Below, one piece after another: positions 8,451-16,730 of a stretch of 64,000 bases of DNA; position 1 is the stretch's first letter; every line of letters starts with the position of its first letter. The translations under genes were made by a program, and so were the position numbers. The stretch is taken from positions 63,725-127,724 of the forward strand of contig NZ_LMLU01000006.1 in the NCBI RefSeq assembly GCF_001422665.1, written 5' to 3'. A model generated the notes under the pieces. That model worked only from the letters and a program-made list of their open reading frames with translations, ran no database searches and was not told where the DNA came from. This DNA is from Arthrobacter sp. Leaf234 (GTDB taxonomy: Bacteria; Actinomycetota; Actinomycetes; Actinomycetales; Micrococcaceae).

Positions 8451-9623
8451 ATGACGACGACGTCCGCAACGGCCGCCGGTCAGCTCCTCACCGCGGAGCT
8501 GCTCGAGCGCTTCCGGTGCAGGGCCGCAGGCTACGACGCCGCGAACTCCTTCTTCACGGAGGATTTCGACGACCTGGCGGCCGGCGGGTATCTCCGCATA
8601 CTCGCGGACGTGCGGCCCGGCGCTTCGGGCGGGCTGACGCGCGCAGCCCGGGCCCAGCGTCTCCTGGCCTCCGCGGCGCCGGCCACCGCCCTCGGCACCA
8701 ACATGCACCTCGTCTGGACGGCGGTGGCCGGCCTGCTCGCGGACCGCGGTGACACCAGCCTGGAATTCGTGCTCGACGACGTCGCCCGCGGCGAGGTCTT
8801 CGCGTTCGGGGTGTCCGAGCCGGGCAACGACGCCGTCCTCTTCGACTCCCTGACGCGCGTCGAACGGACCCCCGACGGCGGATACGGCTACACCGGCACC
8901 AAGGTCTTCACGAGTCTCTCGCCCGTCTGGACCCGGCTCGGTGTCTTCGGCAAGCTCGAGGGGCGCGACGGCGCCGAGGACTCGATCCTGCACGCCTTCG
9001 TTCCGCGCGGTACGCCCGGGGTGGAAACCTTGGCCGACTGGAATCCCCTCGGTATGCGGGCCACGCAGTCGAACACCACACGCCTCACCGATGTCCGTGT
9101 CCCTGCAGCCGCCGTCTTCCGCCGCCTCCCCGTCGGACCGAACGCGGACCTCCTGGTCTTCGGGATCTTCGCCGCGTTCGAGACCCTCATCGCCGCGGTC
9201 TATCTCGGCATCGCCGACCGTGCGCTGGAACTCGCGGCGCAGTCGCTCCTGCGGAGGCGGAGCCACACCGCAGGACGACCGCTCGCCGACGACCCGGTGC
9301 TGCGGAACCTGCTCGCGGGGGCGGCGATGCGGCGCACATCTGCGGATGCCGAACTCGAGAACGTCATACGCAACCTCGATGCGGGGGACGAGGCCGGACC
9401 GGCGTGGTTCCCGCGCCTCGTGACCCTCAAGACCCACGCGGTCGACGCCGCTGTGGAGGCGACAGGGGTCGCGCTGCATGTGGGGGGAGGGTCGGGCTTC
9501 TCGGGGGACTCCGAGGTGGTGCGCCTGCACCGTGATGCCCTGGCGGGGCAGTTCCATCCGTCGACCGTCGAATCAGCCCGGTCGACGGTCGCGACCTCGC
9601 TGCTGGGGCCGCCGTCGTCGTGA
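8451..9623 (+). CDS. Acyl-CoA dehydrogenase family flavoprotein
   Basis: 390 aa. The order of features matches the acyl-CoA dehydrogenase fold: N-terminal helical domain, beta domain with FAFGVSEPGNDAVLFDS and GYGYTGTKVFTSLSPVWTRLGVFG, then WNPLGMRATQSNTTRLTDVRVPAAAVF (substrate/FAD loop), and a C-terminal helical domain with LHVGGGSGFSGDSEVVRLHRDALAGQFHPST. Related proteins include acyl-CoA dehydrogenases and FMN-dependent DszC/hydroxylase-type monooxygenases, so either a dehydrogenase or an oxygenase role is possible. I see no certain catalytic glutamate. Starts at ATG after GGCAGGGGC. Ends convergently against the DUF5703-like gene, with a shared hairpin between them. Confidence 0.75.
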   Translation: MTTTSATAAGQLLTAELLERFRCRAAGYDAANSFFTEDFDDLAAGGYLRILADVRPGASGGLTRAARAQRLLASAAPATALGTNMHLVWTAVAGLLADRGDTSLEFVLDDVARGEVFAFGVSEPGNDAVLFDSLTRVERTPDGGYGYTGTKVFTSLSPVWTRLGVFGKLEGRDGAEDSILHAFVPRGTPGVETLADWNPLGMRATQSNTTRLTDVRVPAAAVFRRLPVGPNADLLVFGIFAAFETLIAAVYLGIADRALELAAQSLLRRRSHTAGRPLADDPVLRNLLAGAAMRRTSADAELENVIRNLDAGDEAGPAWFPRLVTLKTHAVDAAVEATGVALHVGGGSGFSGDSEVVRLHRDALAGQFHPSTVESARSTVATSLLGPPSS

Positions 9624-9642
9624 CCGACCGATGGTTCCGGGA

Positions 9643-9673
9643 CCTGACCGACCGGTAGCCCGGTGGGGTCAGG
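9643..9673. terminator. Bidirectional stem-loop between convergent genes
   Basis: Outer arms 9643-9649 and 9667-9673 (7 bp) enclose inner arms 9651-9655 and 9660-9664 (5 bp). It lies between the ends of the forward acyl-CoA dehydrogenase-like gene and the reverse DUF5703-like gene, so it can stop transcription from both sides. Confidence 0.6.
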
Positions 9674-9902
9674 CCGTGCGCTCCACGCGCAGGACCTTCC
9701 GCCTCAGCCAGTAGCGCCTGCTGCCGCCCATGTAGATGCAGCTGCGCTCGAGCTCCCACTTGCCGTACTCGGCATGTTCGGTGAGCAGTTTCCGCGCCGC
9801 GGGGAGAGGTTCACCCGCGGTGACGGTGAGCACCAGGTACTCGTATTGCCGCCCGTAATCGCGCTCCCGGACGGCTGTCGCGTTCAGAAAATGTTCTCGC
9901 AT
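9669..9902 (-). CDS. Small conserved actinobacterial protein (DUF5703-like)
   Basis: 77 aa. The sequence RQYEYLVLTVTAGEPLPAARKLLTEHAEYGKWELERSCIYMGGSRRYWLRRKVLRVERTA resembles small actinobacterial proteins annotated as DUF5703 from memory. No signal peptide or membrane segment; basic C-terminal strand. Function unknown. GGAGGG precedes the ATG closely. Divergent from the small acidic protein gene at 9944. Confidence 0.7.
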   Translation of the reverse strand: MREHFLNATAVRERDYGRQYEYLVLTVTAGEPLPAARKLLTEHAEYGKWELERSCIYMGGSRRYWLRRKVLRVERTA

Positions 9903-9930
9903 ATCCCTCCAATTTCGACCACTTTACCGA

Positions 9931-9936
9931 TAACGT
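9931..9936 (+). promoter_or_regulatory. -10 hexamer TAACGT, leaderless type
   Basis: TAACGT ends 7 nt before the ATG at 9944, so transcription should start at or next to the start codon. Confidence 0.45.
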
Positions 9937-9943
9937 CTAGGCC

Positions 9944-10225
9944 ATGAGCATTGATCCGCGTGTCGCGCTCCAGTCCCTCGTGACAGCCCTCGAAGAGCAT
10001 CTTGCTGCCTCGGCGTCACGGAGGCGGGAGGACGATCCCGCGGTGGAGGCGGCCTACCTCGGCATCGCCGACGCCTTCGAAGTCTACGAGGAAGCCCTGT
10101 ACGACGCGTTCGGTGAGGTCACCCCGCTCGAGATCTACGAAGAGTCGGACGACGACGACGATAACGACGACAATGACGACGCCGAGTACGCCTCCGACCT
10201 CGTCGACGCCGAGATCGAGCACTGA
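9944..10225 (+). CDS. Small acidic protein, conserved in Arthrobacter relatives, function unknown
   Basis: 93 aa. The N-terminal half is helical (PRVALQSLVTALEEHLAASASRRREDDPAVEAAYLGIADAFEVYEEALYDAFGEVTPLEIY). The C-terminal third is an extreme acidic run of Asp and Asn (about residues 67-82) followed by EYASDLVDAEIEH. I remember close relatives in Arthrobacter without a firm function. No ribosome-binding site, but a -10 hexamer 7 nt upstream suggests a leaderless mRNA. Ends convergently against the aldo/keto reductase gene, separated by a tandem-repeat block. Confidence 0.75.
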   Translation: MSIDPRVALQSLVTALEEHLAASASRRREDDPAVEAAYLGIADAFEVYEEALYDAFGEVTPLEIYEESDDDDDNDDNDDAEYASDLVDAEIEH

Positions 10226-10270
10226 CCTCTCACGCCAGGGCTCTCGCCCGGAGCGCTCGACCTTCTGATC

Positions 10271-10363
10271 GCCGCTCACGCTGAGGGCTCGCCGCTCACG
10301 CGCGGTCCGGCCACTCATGCGCGGCCCGGCCACTCACGCGCAGCCCGGCCACTCACGCGCAGC
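10271..10363. repeat. Tandem 19-bp repeat array in a convergent intergenic gap
   Basis: Three near-identical 19-bp copies (CCGGCCACTCACGCGCAGC type) occupy 10307-10325, 10326-10344 and 10345-10363, preceded by two degenerate copies from 10271. The array fills the gap between the convergent small acidic protein gene and the aldo/keto reductase gene. Its reverse strand contains GCGTGAG, also found at the head of each unit of the array at 13512-13666. Confidence 0.8.
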
Positions 10364-10375
10364 CTGCCCGGAATC

Positions 10376-11311
10376 TCAGGGAAGCAGCGCGGAGACCTCG
10401 TCGAGGACCTCGGAGATCGGCCCTGCGACGGGTGCGCCGCTGACCTGGAGGATCTCCTTCAGCTGCTGGGGTGTGCGGGCGCCGATGATGGCCGAGGCCA
10501 CGCCGGGCCGGTGCAGCAGCCATCGCAGCGCCACCTCGTGGGGTTGCAGGTCCAGCCCGCGCGAAGCCGTGCACAGTGCCTCGGTGATCCGTTGCGGCTT
10601 CCCTGACAGGTAGGGCTCCACGTAGGGCGACCAGACGTCGGAGGCGCCCCTCGATTCGGACGGGATCCTCCCGCGGTACTTCCCCGTCAGGACACCCCGG
10701 CCGAGCGCACCCCAGGCGAGGATCCCCGCGCCCGAAGCCGCCGCCGCGGGGAAGACGTCGCGCTCCGCGCCGCGGTTCACGAGGGAGTACTCGACGTCGT
10801 TCACGAGGAGCGGGAAGGACGCGGCGGCGGCCGCGCGTGCGAACTCCCACCCCGCGTAGTTGGAGACACCGACGTAGCGGGCCCGGCCGGACGAGTAGGC
10901 CACGTCGAGGGCGCTGAGGATCTCGGGCAGCGGCACGGCGGGATCGGGGGAGGGCGCCAGCCAGACGTCCGCGTGGTCCGTACCCAGCAGGGCCAGGGAC
11001 GCGTCGAGCGAGTCGAGAAGGCCGCGCCGCGAACTGTCCAGCCTCCTGCTGCCGGACCTCGTGGTTCCCCCCTGGACCACCAGGACGAGCTCCGAGCGGG
11101 CCACGGTGTCATTGATGAAGCCGCCCAGCATGGCCTCCGACTGACCCTCGCCGTAGCGCGCCGCCGTCTCCACGAGGGTGCCGCCGGCATCCGTGAAGAG
11201 GCGCAGCTGCTCACGCGCCGATTCCTCGTCGACCTCCTGGCCCCAGTTCATGGTGCCGAGTCCCAGAGCGGAGACGGTCAGGCCGCTCGCTCCCACGTTT
11301 CGCCGTTGCAT
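10376..11311 (-). CDS. Aldo/keto reductase family protein with degenerate catalytic tetrad
   Basis: 311 aa from the ATG at 11311. The fold is clear: MQRRNVGASGLTVSALGLGTMNWG at the N-terminus, LGTDHADVWLAPSPDP, GVSNYAGWEF, LVNDVEYSLVNRG, AWGALGRGVLTGKYRG, and SAIIGARTPQQLKE (NADP-binding C-terminus). The catalytic Asp-Tyr-Lys-His tetrad is damaged: GGTLVETAARYG has Glu where Asp is normal, ELVLVVQGG has no Lys where TKAG/TKVG is expected, and the His of DLYQLH is replaced (DVWLAPSP). The NADP-binding parts look intact. It may therefore be a binding or regulatory protein, or use different chemistry. A -10 hexamer lies 7 nt upstream of the start. Confidence 0.85.
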   Translation of the reverse strand: MQRRNVGASGLTVSALGLGTMNWGQEVDEESAREQLRLFTDAGGTLVETAARYGEGQSEAMLGGFINDTVARSELVLVVQGGTTRSGSRRLDSSRRGLLDSLDASLALLGTDHADVWLAPSPDPAVPLPEILSALDVAYSSGRARYVGVSNYAGWEFARAAAAASFPLLVNDVEYSLVNRGAERDVFPAAAASGAGILAWGALGRGVLTGKYRGRIPSESRGASDVWSPYVEPYLSGKPQRITEALCTASRGLDLQPHEVALRWLLHRPGVASAIIGARTPQQLKEILQVSGAPVAGPISEVLDEVSALLP

Positions 11312-11318
11312 GAGGCCA

Positions 11319-11324
11319 AGCCTA
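11319..11324 (-). promoter_or_regulatory. -10 hexamer TAGGCT, leaderless type
   Basis: TAGGCT ends 7 nt before the ATG at 11311 of the aldo/keto reductase gene. Divergent from the uppP promoter 24 bp away. Confidence 0.5.
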
Positions 11325-11348
11325 GGGCCTGCGCCCGGCTGCATGGCT

Positions 11349-11354
11349 TAGGGT
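11349..11354 (+). promoter_or_regulatory. -10 hexamer TAGGGT of uppP, leaderless type
   Basis: TAGGGT ends 7 nt before the GTG at 11362. No ribosome-binding site precedes the start codon. Confidence 0.5.
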
Positions 11355-11361
11355 CATTAGC

Positions 11362-12186
11362 GTGCATTGGATAGAAGCTGTCATCCTGGGATTCGTCCAG
11401 GGCCTCACCGAGTTCCTCCCCATCTCCTCGAGCGCCCACCTGCGCATCGTCGGCGAACTCCTCCCCAACGCGCAGGATCCGGGAGCCGCGTTCACCGCCA
11501 TCACCCAGCTGGGCACCGAGACCGCCGTCGTGGTCTTCTTCTGGCGGGACATCGTCCGGATCGTGAAGGCGTGGTTCGGAGCGTTGCGGGGCACCGTCCC
11601 CCGGAACGACCCGGATGCCCGCATGGGATGGCTCGTGATCCTCGGAAGCGTCCCGATCGTTGTGCTCGGGCTCCTCTTCCAGGACCAGATCGAGAGCACG
11701 TTCCGCAGTATGTGGATCGTGGCGACGATGCTGATCGTCTTCGGGCTGATCCTCGCCGTCGCTGACCATGTGGGGCGCCAGACGCGGGAGCTGCACACCC
11801 TCACCTACCGGCATGGCATCCTCTTCGGGCTCGCCCAGGCGCTGGCCCTCGTCCCGGGCGTGTCGCGATCGGGCGGGACCATCACCGCGGGCCTCTTCAT
11901 GGGGTACACGCGGGAGGCTGCGGCGCGCTACTCGTTCCTCCTCGCCATCCCCGCGGTGTTCGGCAGCGGTGTCTTCCAGCTGGTCAAGAGCTACGACGAG
12001 ACCGGACCGTACGCGCTGCCCGAGACGGCCCTCGCCACCGTGGTGGCCTTCGTCGTCGGCTTCGCGATCATCGGCTGGTTCCTGAAGTTCGTGACGACCC
12101 GCGGGTACGGGCTCTTCGTCTGGTACCGGATCCTGCTCGGACTCGCTCTCTACGTGCTGCTCGGACTGGGCGTCATCAGCGCCTGA
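11362..12186 (+). CDS. uppP: Undecaprenyl-diphosphatase (UppP/BacA)
   Basis: 274 aa, a normal length. It dephosphorylates undecaprenyl diphosphate at the membrane to recycle the lipid carrier for peptidoglycan, and confers bacitracin tolerance. The two signature regions are present: [14 protein letters not shown] (about residues 14-27) and [14 protein letters not shown] (about 164-177), among some eight hydrophobic helices. Starts with GTG directly behind a -10 hexamer. Followed after 23 bp by mshC. Confidence 0.95.
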   Translation: MHWIEAVILGFVQGLTEFLPISSSAHLRIVGELLPNAQDPGAAFTAITQLGTETAVVVFFWRDIVRIVKAWFGALRGTVPRNDPDARMGWLVILGSVPIVVLGLLFQDQIESTFRSMWIVATMLIVFGLILAVADHVGRQTRELHTLTYRHGILFGLAQALALVPGVSRSGGTITAGLFMGYTREAAARYSFLLAIPAVFGSGVFQLVKSYDETGPYALPETALATVVAFVVGFAIIGWFLKFVTTRGYGLFVWYRILLGLALYVLLGLGVISA

Positions 12187-12196
12187 CGCCGAGCCG

Positions 12197-12202
12197 TAAG
12201 GT
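12197..12202 (+). promoter_or_regulatory. -10 hexamer TAAGGT of mshC, leaderless type
   Basis: TAAGGT ends 7 nt before the GTG at 12210, just after the uppP stop codon. Confidence 0.5.
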
Positions 12203-12209
12203 AGAACGT

Positions 12210-13475
12210 GTGATTGCGTGGAACTCGACTCCTGTCCCTGAACTCGACGGCACCCAGTCGGACATCACCCTGTTCGACACGGCCCTGCAGGAAGGGACGG
12301 TCCTCGAACGGCATCCGGAGCGCAGCCTGTACGTCTGCGGCATCACGCCCTACGACGCCACACACCTCGGCCATGCGGCCACCTACGTAGCCTTCGACCT
12401 CCTCAACCGCACCTGGCGGGACGCCGGCTCGACCGTGTCCTACGTCCAGAACGTCACGGATGTCGACGATCCCCTGCTGGAGCGGGCCACGGCCACGGGC
12501 GTCGACTGGCGGGACCTCGCCACCGAGCAGATCGCGCTCTTCCGCGAGGACATGGAGGCGCTCAATGTCCTCCCGCCCGACCACTACGTCGGAGCCGTCG
12601 AGGCGGTCGAGTGGATCGTCCCCGCCGTCGAGGACCTCATGTCCCGCGGTCTGGCCTACACCGTCCCCGGTGAGGGCGGAGACCCCGACGGCGACGTCTA
12701 CTTCTCGCTGGATGCGGCCGCCCTGCTGGACGAGGACGACGACGCCCGCTGGTTCCTCGGTCAGGTCTCGCACCTCGACGCCGACGCCATGGTGGTCCTG
12801 TCCGCCGAGCGCGGGGGAGACCCGGCGCGGCCACACAAGCGCAATGCGCTCGATCCACTCCTCTGGCGCGTCGCGCGGCCGGCCGAGCCCAACTGGCCGG
12901 GAGCCACTCTCGGCGACGGCAGGCCCGGCTGGCACATCGAATGTGCCGTGATCGCACACCGCTACCTCCCGGCTCCCTTCACGGTGCAGGGCGGCGGCTC
13001 GGACCTCGTCTTCCCGCACCACGAGATGAGCGCCTCGCACGCCTGGGCCTCGAGTGGCTCACCGCTCGCTCAGCACTATGCCCACGCCGGCATGGTGGGC
13101 TACGACGGCGGCAAGATGAGCAAGTCACGCGGCAACCTGGTGCTCGTCTCGAAGCTGCGCCGGGCCGGCGTGGACCCGGCAGCCATCCGGGTCGCCATCC
13201 TCGCGCACCACTACCGCTCGGACTGGTCCTGGACGGACGCGGTCCTCGAGGAAGCCGTCGCACGGCTCGCCACCTGGCGGTCCGCAGCCGCGCTCGCGGA
13301 CCGCGCCGACGTCGCCCGCCTCCTCGCACAGGTCCGGGAGCACCTCGCGGACGACCTCGACGCCCCCTCGGCGCTGGCCGCGATCGACGCCTGGGCCGCC
13401 GGCATCCACGGCGACGGCTCGGGCCGGCAGGAGTTCGCCGACCTGGCGGACGCCCTGCTCGGGGTGCGCCTCTAG
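12210..13475 (+). CDS. mshC: Cysteine:glucosaminyl-inositol ligase, mycothiol synthesis (MshC)
   Basis: 421 aa. MshC joins L-cysteine, via a cysteinyl-adenylate, to glucosaminyl-inositol in the pathway to mycothiol, the actinobacterial thiol buffer. It is a class I cysteinyl-tRNA-synthetase relative without a tRNA-binding domain, and the short length fits. Visible motifs: [19 protein letters not shown] (zinc Cys43 and the HIGH-like HLGH at 52-55), [29 protein letters not shown] (zinc ligands), and KMSKSRGN (302-309). GTG start with a -10 hexamer 7 nt upstream and no ribosome-binding site. It ends convergently against the PAC2 gene across a repeat-filled gap. Confidence 0.95.
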   Translation: MIAWNSTPVPELDGTQSDITLFDTALQEGTVLERHPERSLYVCGITPYDATHLGHAATYVAFDLLNRTWRDAGSTVSYVQNVTDVDDPLLERATATGVDWRDLATEQIALFREDMEALNVLPPDHYVGAVEAVEWIVPAVEDLMSRGLAYTVPGEGGDPDGDVYFSLDAAALLDEDDDARWFLGQVSHLDADAMVVLSAERGGDPARPHKRNALDPLLWRVARPAEPNWPGATLGDGRPGWHIECAVIAHRYLPAPFTVQGGGSDLVFPHHEMSASHAWASSGSPLAQHYAHAGMVGYDGGKMSKSRGNLVLVSKLRRAGVDPAAIRVAILAHHYRSDWSWTDAVLEEAVARLATWRSAAALADRADVARLLAQVREHLADDLDAPSALAAIDAWAAGIHGDGSGRQEFADLADALLGVRL

Positions 13476-13511
13476 GCCCTTCCTCCGGGTCGAGCGCCGG
13501 GCCACCGCAAC

Positions 13512-13666
13512 GCGTGAGCACGGCGGGCGGCCATCCCGTGGCAGCTCAGCGGGCCGACCGAAAATGCGTGAGCACGGCGGGCGGGCATCCCGTGGCAGCT
13601 CAGCGGCCCCGACCGAAAATGCGTGAGCACGGCGGGCGGGCATCCCGTGGCGGCTCAGCGGGCCGC
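13512..13666. repeat. Three tandem 54/55-bp repeats in a convergent intergenic gap
   Basis: Three copies begin at 13512, 13566 and 13621, each opening GCGTGAGCACGGCGGGCGG. The first two end in GACCGAAAAT; the third is cut short near 13666. Copies differ at only a few positions. The block lies between the convergent mshC and PAC2 genes and has no coding character. Confidence 0.88.
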
Positions 13667-13696
13667 GTTCATGGGCGGGGCTGCTACCGCCGACAC

Positions 13697-14587
13697 TCAC
13701 TGCTCGCGGCGGCGCTTCTTCAGGTAGCGCTCGAACTCGCGCGCGATCGACTCGCCGCTCGCCTCCGGCAGGTCGACGGTGTCCTTCGCCTCCTCGAGCT
13801 GACGCACGTAGGCGGCCACCTCGGGGTCCTCGGTGGCGAGCTCGTCGACCCCGCGCTCCCAGGCTTCGGACTCCTCGGTGAGGACGTGCGTCTCCACCGA
13901 GATCTGGAGGATCTCCTCGAGCTTGTTGAGCAGCGCGAGCTGCGCCTTCGGCGACGGCGACTGACCGACGTAGTGCGGCACCGCGGCCCAGAGTGACATG
14001 GTGGGAATGTCCGCCAGGAGGCCCATCTCGGCGAGGACGCCGACGATCCCGATGGGTCCCTCGTAGGTCGACGGCTCCACCTCGAGGCTCTCCCGGACGA
14101 GGTCGTCGTCGGAGGTCACCGTCACCGGGATGGGACGGCTGTGCGGTACGTCGGCCAGCAGTGCACCCACGAGGACGATGCAGTCGACGTTCAGCTCCTT
14201 CGCCAGCGCCACGAGTTCGGCCGTGTAGGCACGCCACTTGTAGGAGGGCTCCACGCCGTTGACGAGGATGAGGTCCACGGCCGAATCCGGCACGACGGCC
14301 TTGCTGATCCGCGTGTTCGGCCACTTGATGCGCCGCTGACCGGCGGAATTCCGCTTGATGACGGGACGGGTGAACTGGAAGTCGTAGAACTCGTCGGCGT
14401 CGATGGTGGAGATGCGTTCGCTGCCGAAGAAGCGCCCCATGTAGGTGAGGGCGTCACTGGCGGCCTCACCGGCGTCGTTCCAGCCCTCGAAGGCCGCGAG
14501 CATGATGGTGATGCGCCGCTCCGGCTCGCCGGCATCCTGGAAGAGATCCTGCACGCCGGTCGGCTGGTGTTCGTCGAAGCTGTCCAC
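13697..14587 (-). CDS. PAC2 family protein
   Basis: 296 aa. Similar to the PAC2 family, named for the eukaryotic proteasome assembly chaperone 2. In actinobacteria it is widespread and of uncertain function, with a nucleoside-phosphorylase-like fold. Visible: ITIMLAAFEGWNDAGEAASDALTYMG, DFQFTRPVIK, DLILVNGVEPSYKWRAYTAELVALAKEL, VLVGALLADVPHSRPIPVTVTS, TYEGPIGIVGVLAEMG, and a C-terminal acidic then Lys/Arg-rich helix. GTG start at 14587 with a -10 hexamer 6 nt upstream. Its nearness to the proteasome locus (4 kb) is suggestive but not proof of a link. Confidence 0.85.
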   Translation of the reverse strand: MDSFDEHQPTGVQDLFQDAGEPERRITIMLAAFEGWNDAGEAASDALTYMGRFFGSERISTIDADEFYDFQFTRPVIKRNSAGQRRIKWPNTRISKAVVPDSAVDLILVNGVEPSYKWRAYTAELVALAKELNVDCIVLVGALLADVPHSRPIPVTVTSDDDLVRESLEVEPSTYEGPIGIVGVLAEMGLLADIPTMSLWAAVPHYVGQSPSPKAQLALLNKLEEILQISVETHVLTEESEAWERGVDELATEDPEVAAYVRQLEEAKDTVDLPEASGESIAREFERYLKKRRREQ

Positions 14588-14593
14588 GTTCTC

Positions 14594-14599
14594 ACCCTA
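14594..14599 (-). promoter_or_regulatory. -10 hexamer TAGGGT of the PAC2 gene, leaderless type
   Basis: TAGGGT ends 6 nt before the GTG at 14587; no ribosome-binding site. Confidence 0.55.
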
Positions 14600-14679
14600 A
14601 ACCCCGCTGCGCGGCCATGTCAGGCGAGGTTGGACGGCTACGCGGACAGCTGACGCGCAGTCCTGTCAAGGGGTCACCG

Positions 14680-14685
14680 TAGACT
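14680..14685 (+). promoter_or_regulatory. -10 hexamer TAGACT of the HAD gene, leaderless type
   Basis: TAGACT ends 7 nt before the ATG at 14693. This promoter probably also serves the coupled M50 protease gene. Confidence 0.55.
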
Positions 14686-14692
14686 TGGGACC

Positions 14693-15469
14693 ATGGCACA
14701 CCACCCCACCGGCACCGTCCAGACCCTTGCCCGCGTCGAGGCCGAGCCGGACGGCAGCAGCACCGGCGGGAACCTCGGGAGACTGCAGGGCGTGCTCTGG
14801 GACATGGATGGAACCATCGTCGACACCGAGCCGTACTGGATCCGCGCGGAGAGGGATCTCGTCGAGTCCCACGGCGGGACCTGGAGCATCGAGCAGGCCA
14901 CCGCCCTGGTCGGCCAGGCCCTCGATTTCTCGGCGGGTCGGCTGCAGCAGGCCGGCGTGGACCTCGGGATCAGCGCCATCATCGAACACCTGACCGGGCG
15001 CGTCGCCGCCGACGTCGCCGCGGACGTGCCCTGGCGACCCGGCGCGCGCGAACTCCTGGCGGCCCTGCGTCAGGCGGGCATCCCCTGCGCCATGGTCACC
15101 ATGTCCGAACCACTGCTGGCGACGGCCGTCGCCTCGCACCTGCCCGAGGGCACGTTCTCCCACCTCGTCACCGGCGACCGCGTCTCCGCGGGGAAGCCGG
15201 ACCCGGAGGCGTACCAGCTGGGCTTCGACCTCCTCGCCGCAGATCATCCAGGGCTCACGAAGGATCGCGTGGTCGCCATCGAGGATTCCCTGCCGGGTGT
15301 GACCTCCGCCCTGGCCGCGGGCCTCGTGACACTGGCCGTCCCGCACTTCGTCCCACTGCCGCCCGACTCGCGCCGCACGGACTGGAGCACGCTGGAGGGC
15401 CGCACCCCCGCCGAACTCGCCGCCCTCGTCGCTGCCCCCGGCACGGCCCCCGCGGAGGAGCGAGCATGA
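14693..15469 (+). CDS. HAD superfamily hydrolase (phosphoglycolate/beta-phosphoglucomutase-like)
   Basis: 258 aa. Motif I is LWDMDGTIVDTEPYW (nucleophile Asp37, acid/base Asp39), followed by a helical cap domain, then motif II CAMVTMSEPLL, motif III lysine in SAGKPDPEAYQLG and motif IV VAIEDSLPGVTSALAAG. These are the features of subfamily IA phosphatases/phosphomutases acting on small phosphorylated metabolites in the cytosol. Substrate unknown. The stop TGA overlaps the ATG of the following M50 protease gene (ATGA), so the two are translationally coupled. Confidence 0.88.
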   Translation: MAHHPTGTVQTLARVEAEPDGSSTGGNLGRLQGVLWDMDGTIVDTEPYWIRAERDLVESHGGTWSIEQATALVGQALDFSAGRLQQAGVDLGISAIIEHLTGRVAADVAADVPWRPGARELLAALRQAGIPCAMVTMSEPLLATAVASHLPEGTFSHLVTGDRVSAGKPDPEAYQLGFDLLAADHPGLTKDRVVAIEDSLPGVTSALAAGLVTLAVPHFVPLPPDSRRTDWSTLEGRTPAELAALVAAPGTAPAEERA

Positions 15470-16620
15470 CCAGCTCCCCGCCTCCCGTGAAAGCAGAGCC
15501 GAGCCCGGGACTGTCCCTGGGCCGCATCGCCGGGATCCCCGTGGTCCTCGCGTGGTCCTGGTTCGTCATCACGGTGTTCATCGTGCTGGTGTTCGGCCCC
15601 CGCGTCACGAACGCGTTCCCCGGGATCGGCGCAGGCGCGTACGCCGTCGCCCTCGGCTACGCGCTCCTGCTCGCCGCCTCCGTGCTCATCCACGAACTCT
15701 CGCACGCGCTCACCGCCCGGGCCTTCGGCTGGCCCACCACGCGGATCGTCCTCAACCTGTGGGGCGGCCACACGCAGTTCGCCAGCTTCAACGCGTCCCC
15801 GGGGCGGTCCCTGCTCGTCGCCCTCGCGGGGCCGGCCGCGAACTTCGTCCTGGCAGGTATCGGCTGGGGCATCCTGCAGGCCATGACCCCCGGCTCGGTC
15901 ACCTACCTCCTGGCGACCATCCTGGTCTGGGCCAACCTGCTCGTCGCGGTGTTCAACGTGCTCCCCGGCCTGCCACTCGACGGCGGCCGACTCGTCGAGA
16001 GCGCTGTCTGGAAGGCCACGGGGAGCCAGGAGAAGGGAACGGTCGCCGCGGGGTGGGCGGGCAGGGTGCTGGTGATCCTGCTCCTCGCCGTCGTGATCGG
16101 GCTGCCCCTGCTCCAGGGCCGCTGGCCGGATTTCACGGTGATCATCATCGCCGTCGTCATGGGCGCCTTCCTGTGGATGGGTGCCACGGCGGCCATCGAG
16201 AACGCGCGCATGCGGCTCCGCCTGCCGGCCATCAGTGCCGGGCGTCTCCAGCAGCGCGCTCTCGGACTGCCCGCGGGGACGACCGTTCTCGCCGCCCGTC
16301 GCCTCCTCCGCGAGCACCCGGGTGCCGCCGTCGTCATCACGGGCGCCACCGGCATCCCCGAAGCCGTGGTGGACGAGGGCGCCCTCCTCGCCGTCCCCGA
16401 GGAGGTCGCCGGGACGACGGCGGTCAACGCGACCGCCCGGCGTCTCGCCGCAGGGGCGTACGTCCCCGAGTGGGCCGAGGGGCAGGAGCTGGTCCAGTTC
16501 CTCGCCCGGCTGGAGGGCAACGAATACGCCGTCGTCAACCGCCAGGGTGCCGTCACCGGACTGCTGCACCAGCGCACCGTGGTGCAGGCCATCACAGGCA
16601 AACCGTCGCCGGGCGCCTGA
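15466..16620 (+). CDS. Site-2 protease family (M50) membrane metallopeptidase
   Basis: 384 aa. Zinc motif HELSH (His76, Glu77, His80) sits in a membrane helix, with the second ligand region NVLPGLPLDGGRL near residue 171; several further membrane helices lie between. The C-terminal half (about 245-384) resembles CBS-type regulatory repeats, as in the SpoIVFB/Rip3-like subgroup rather than the PDZ-carrying Rip1 type. Such proteases cut membrane-embedded anti-sigma factors or similar substrates. Coupled by ATGA overlap to the HAD gene and followed after 110 bp by the tRNA methyltransferase. Confidence 0.88.
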   Translation: MTSSPPPVKAEPSPGLSLGRIAGIPVVLAWSWFVITVFIVLVFGPRVTNAFPGIGAGAYAVALGYALLLAASVLIHELSHALTARAFGWPTTRIVLNLWGGHTQFASFNASPGRSLLVALAGPAANFVLAGIGWGILQAMTPGSVTYLLATILVWANLLVAVFNVLPGLPLDGGRLVESAVWKATGSQEKGTVAAGWAGRVLVILLLAVVIGLPLLQGRWPDFTVIIIAVVMGAFLWMGATAAIENARMRLRLPAISAGRLQQRALGLPAGTTVLAARRLLREHPGAAVVITGATGIPEAVVDEGALLAVPEEVAGTTAVNATARRLAAGAYVPEWAEGQELVQFLARLEGNEYAVVNRQGAVTGLLHQRTVVQAITGKPSPGA

Positions 16621-16730
16621 CCACCGCGCCCGGCCGCGGAAGGCTGGGCGCGGTGCTCCCGACCAGCGCCCCCGAAACATCCCCCATCACTGACACTGCC
16701 GGCCCCGCCGGCACCTGCCGAAGGACCATC

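Noticed and set aside
14660..14685. Partial PafBC-regulon-like promoter (CTGTCAAGG-N8-TAGACT) before the HAD gene
   Set aside because: Three of nine -35-side positions disagree with the remembered mycobacterial motif; not enough for a claim.
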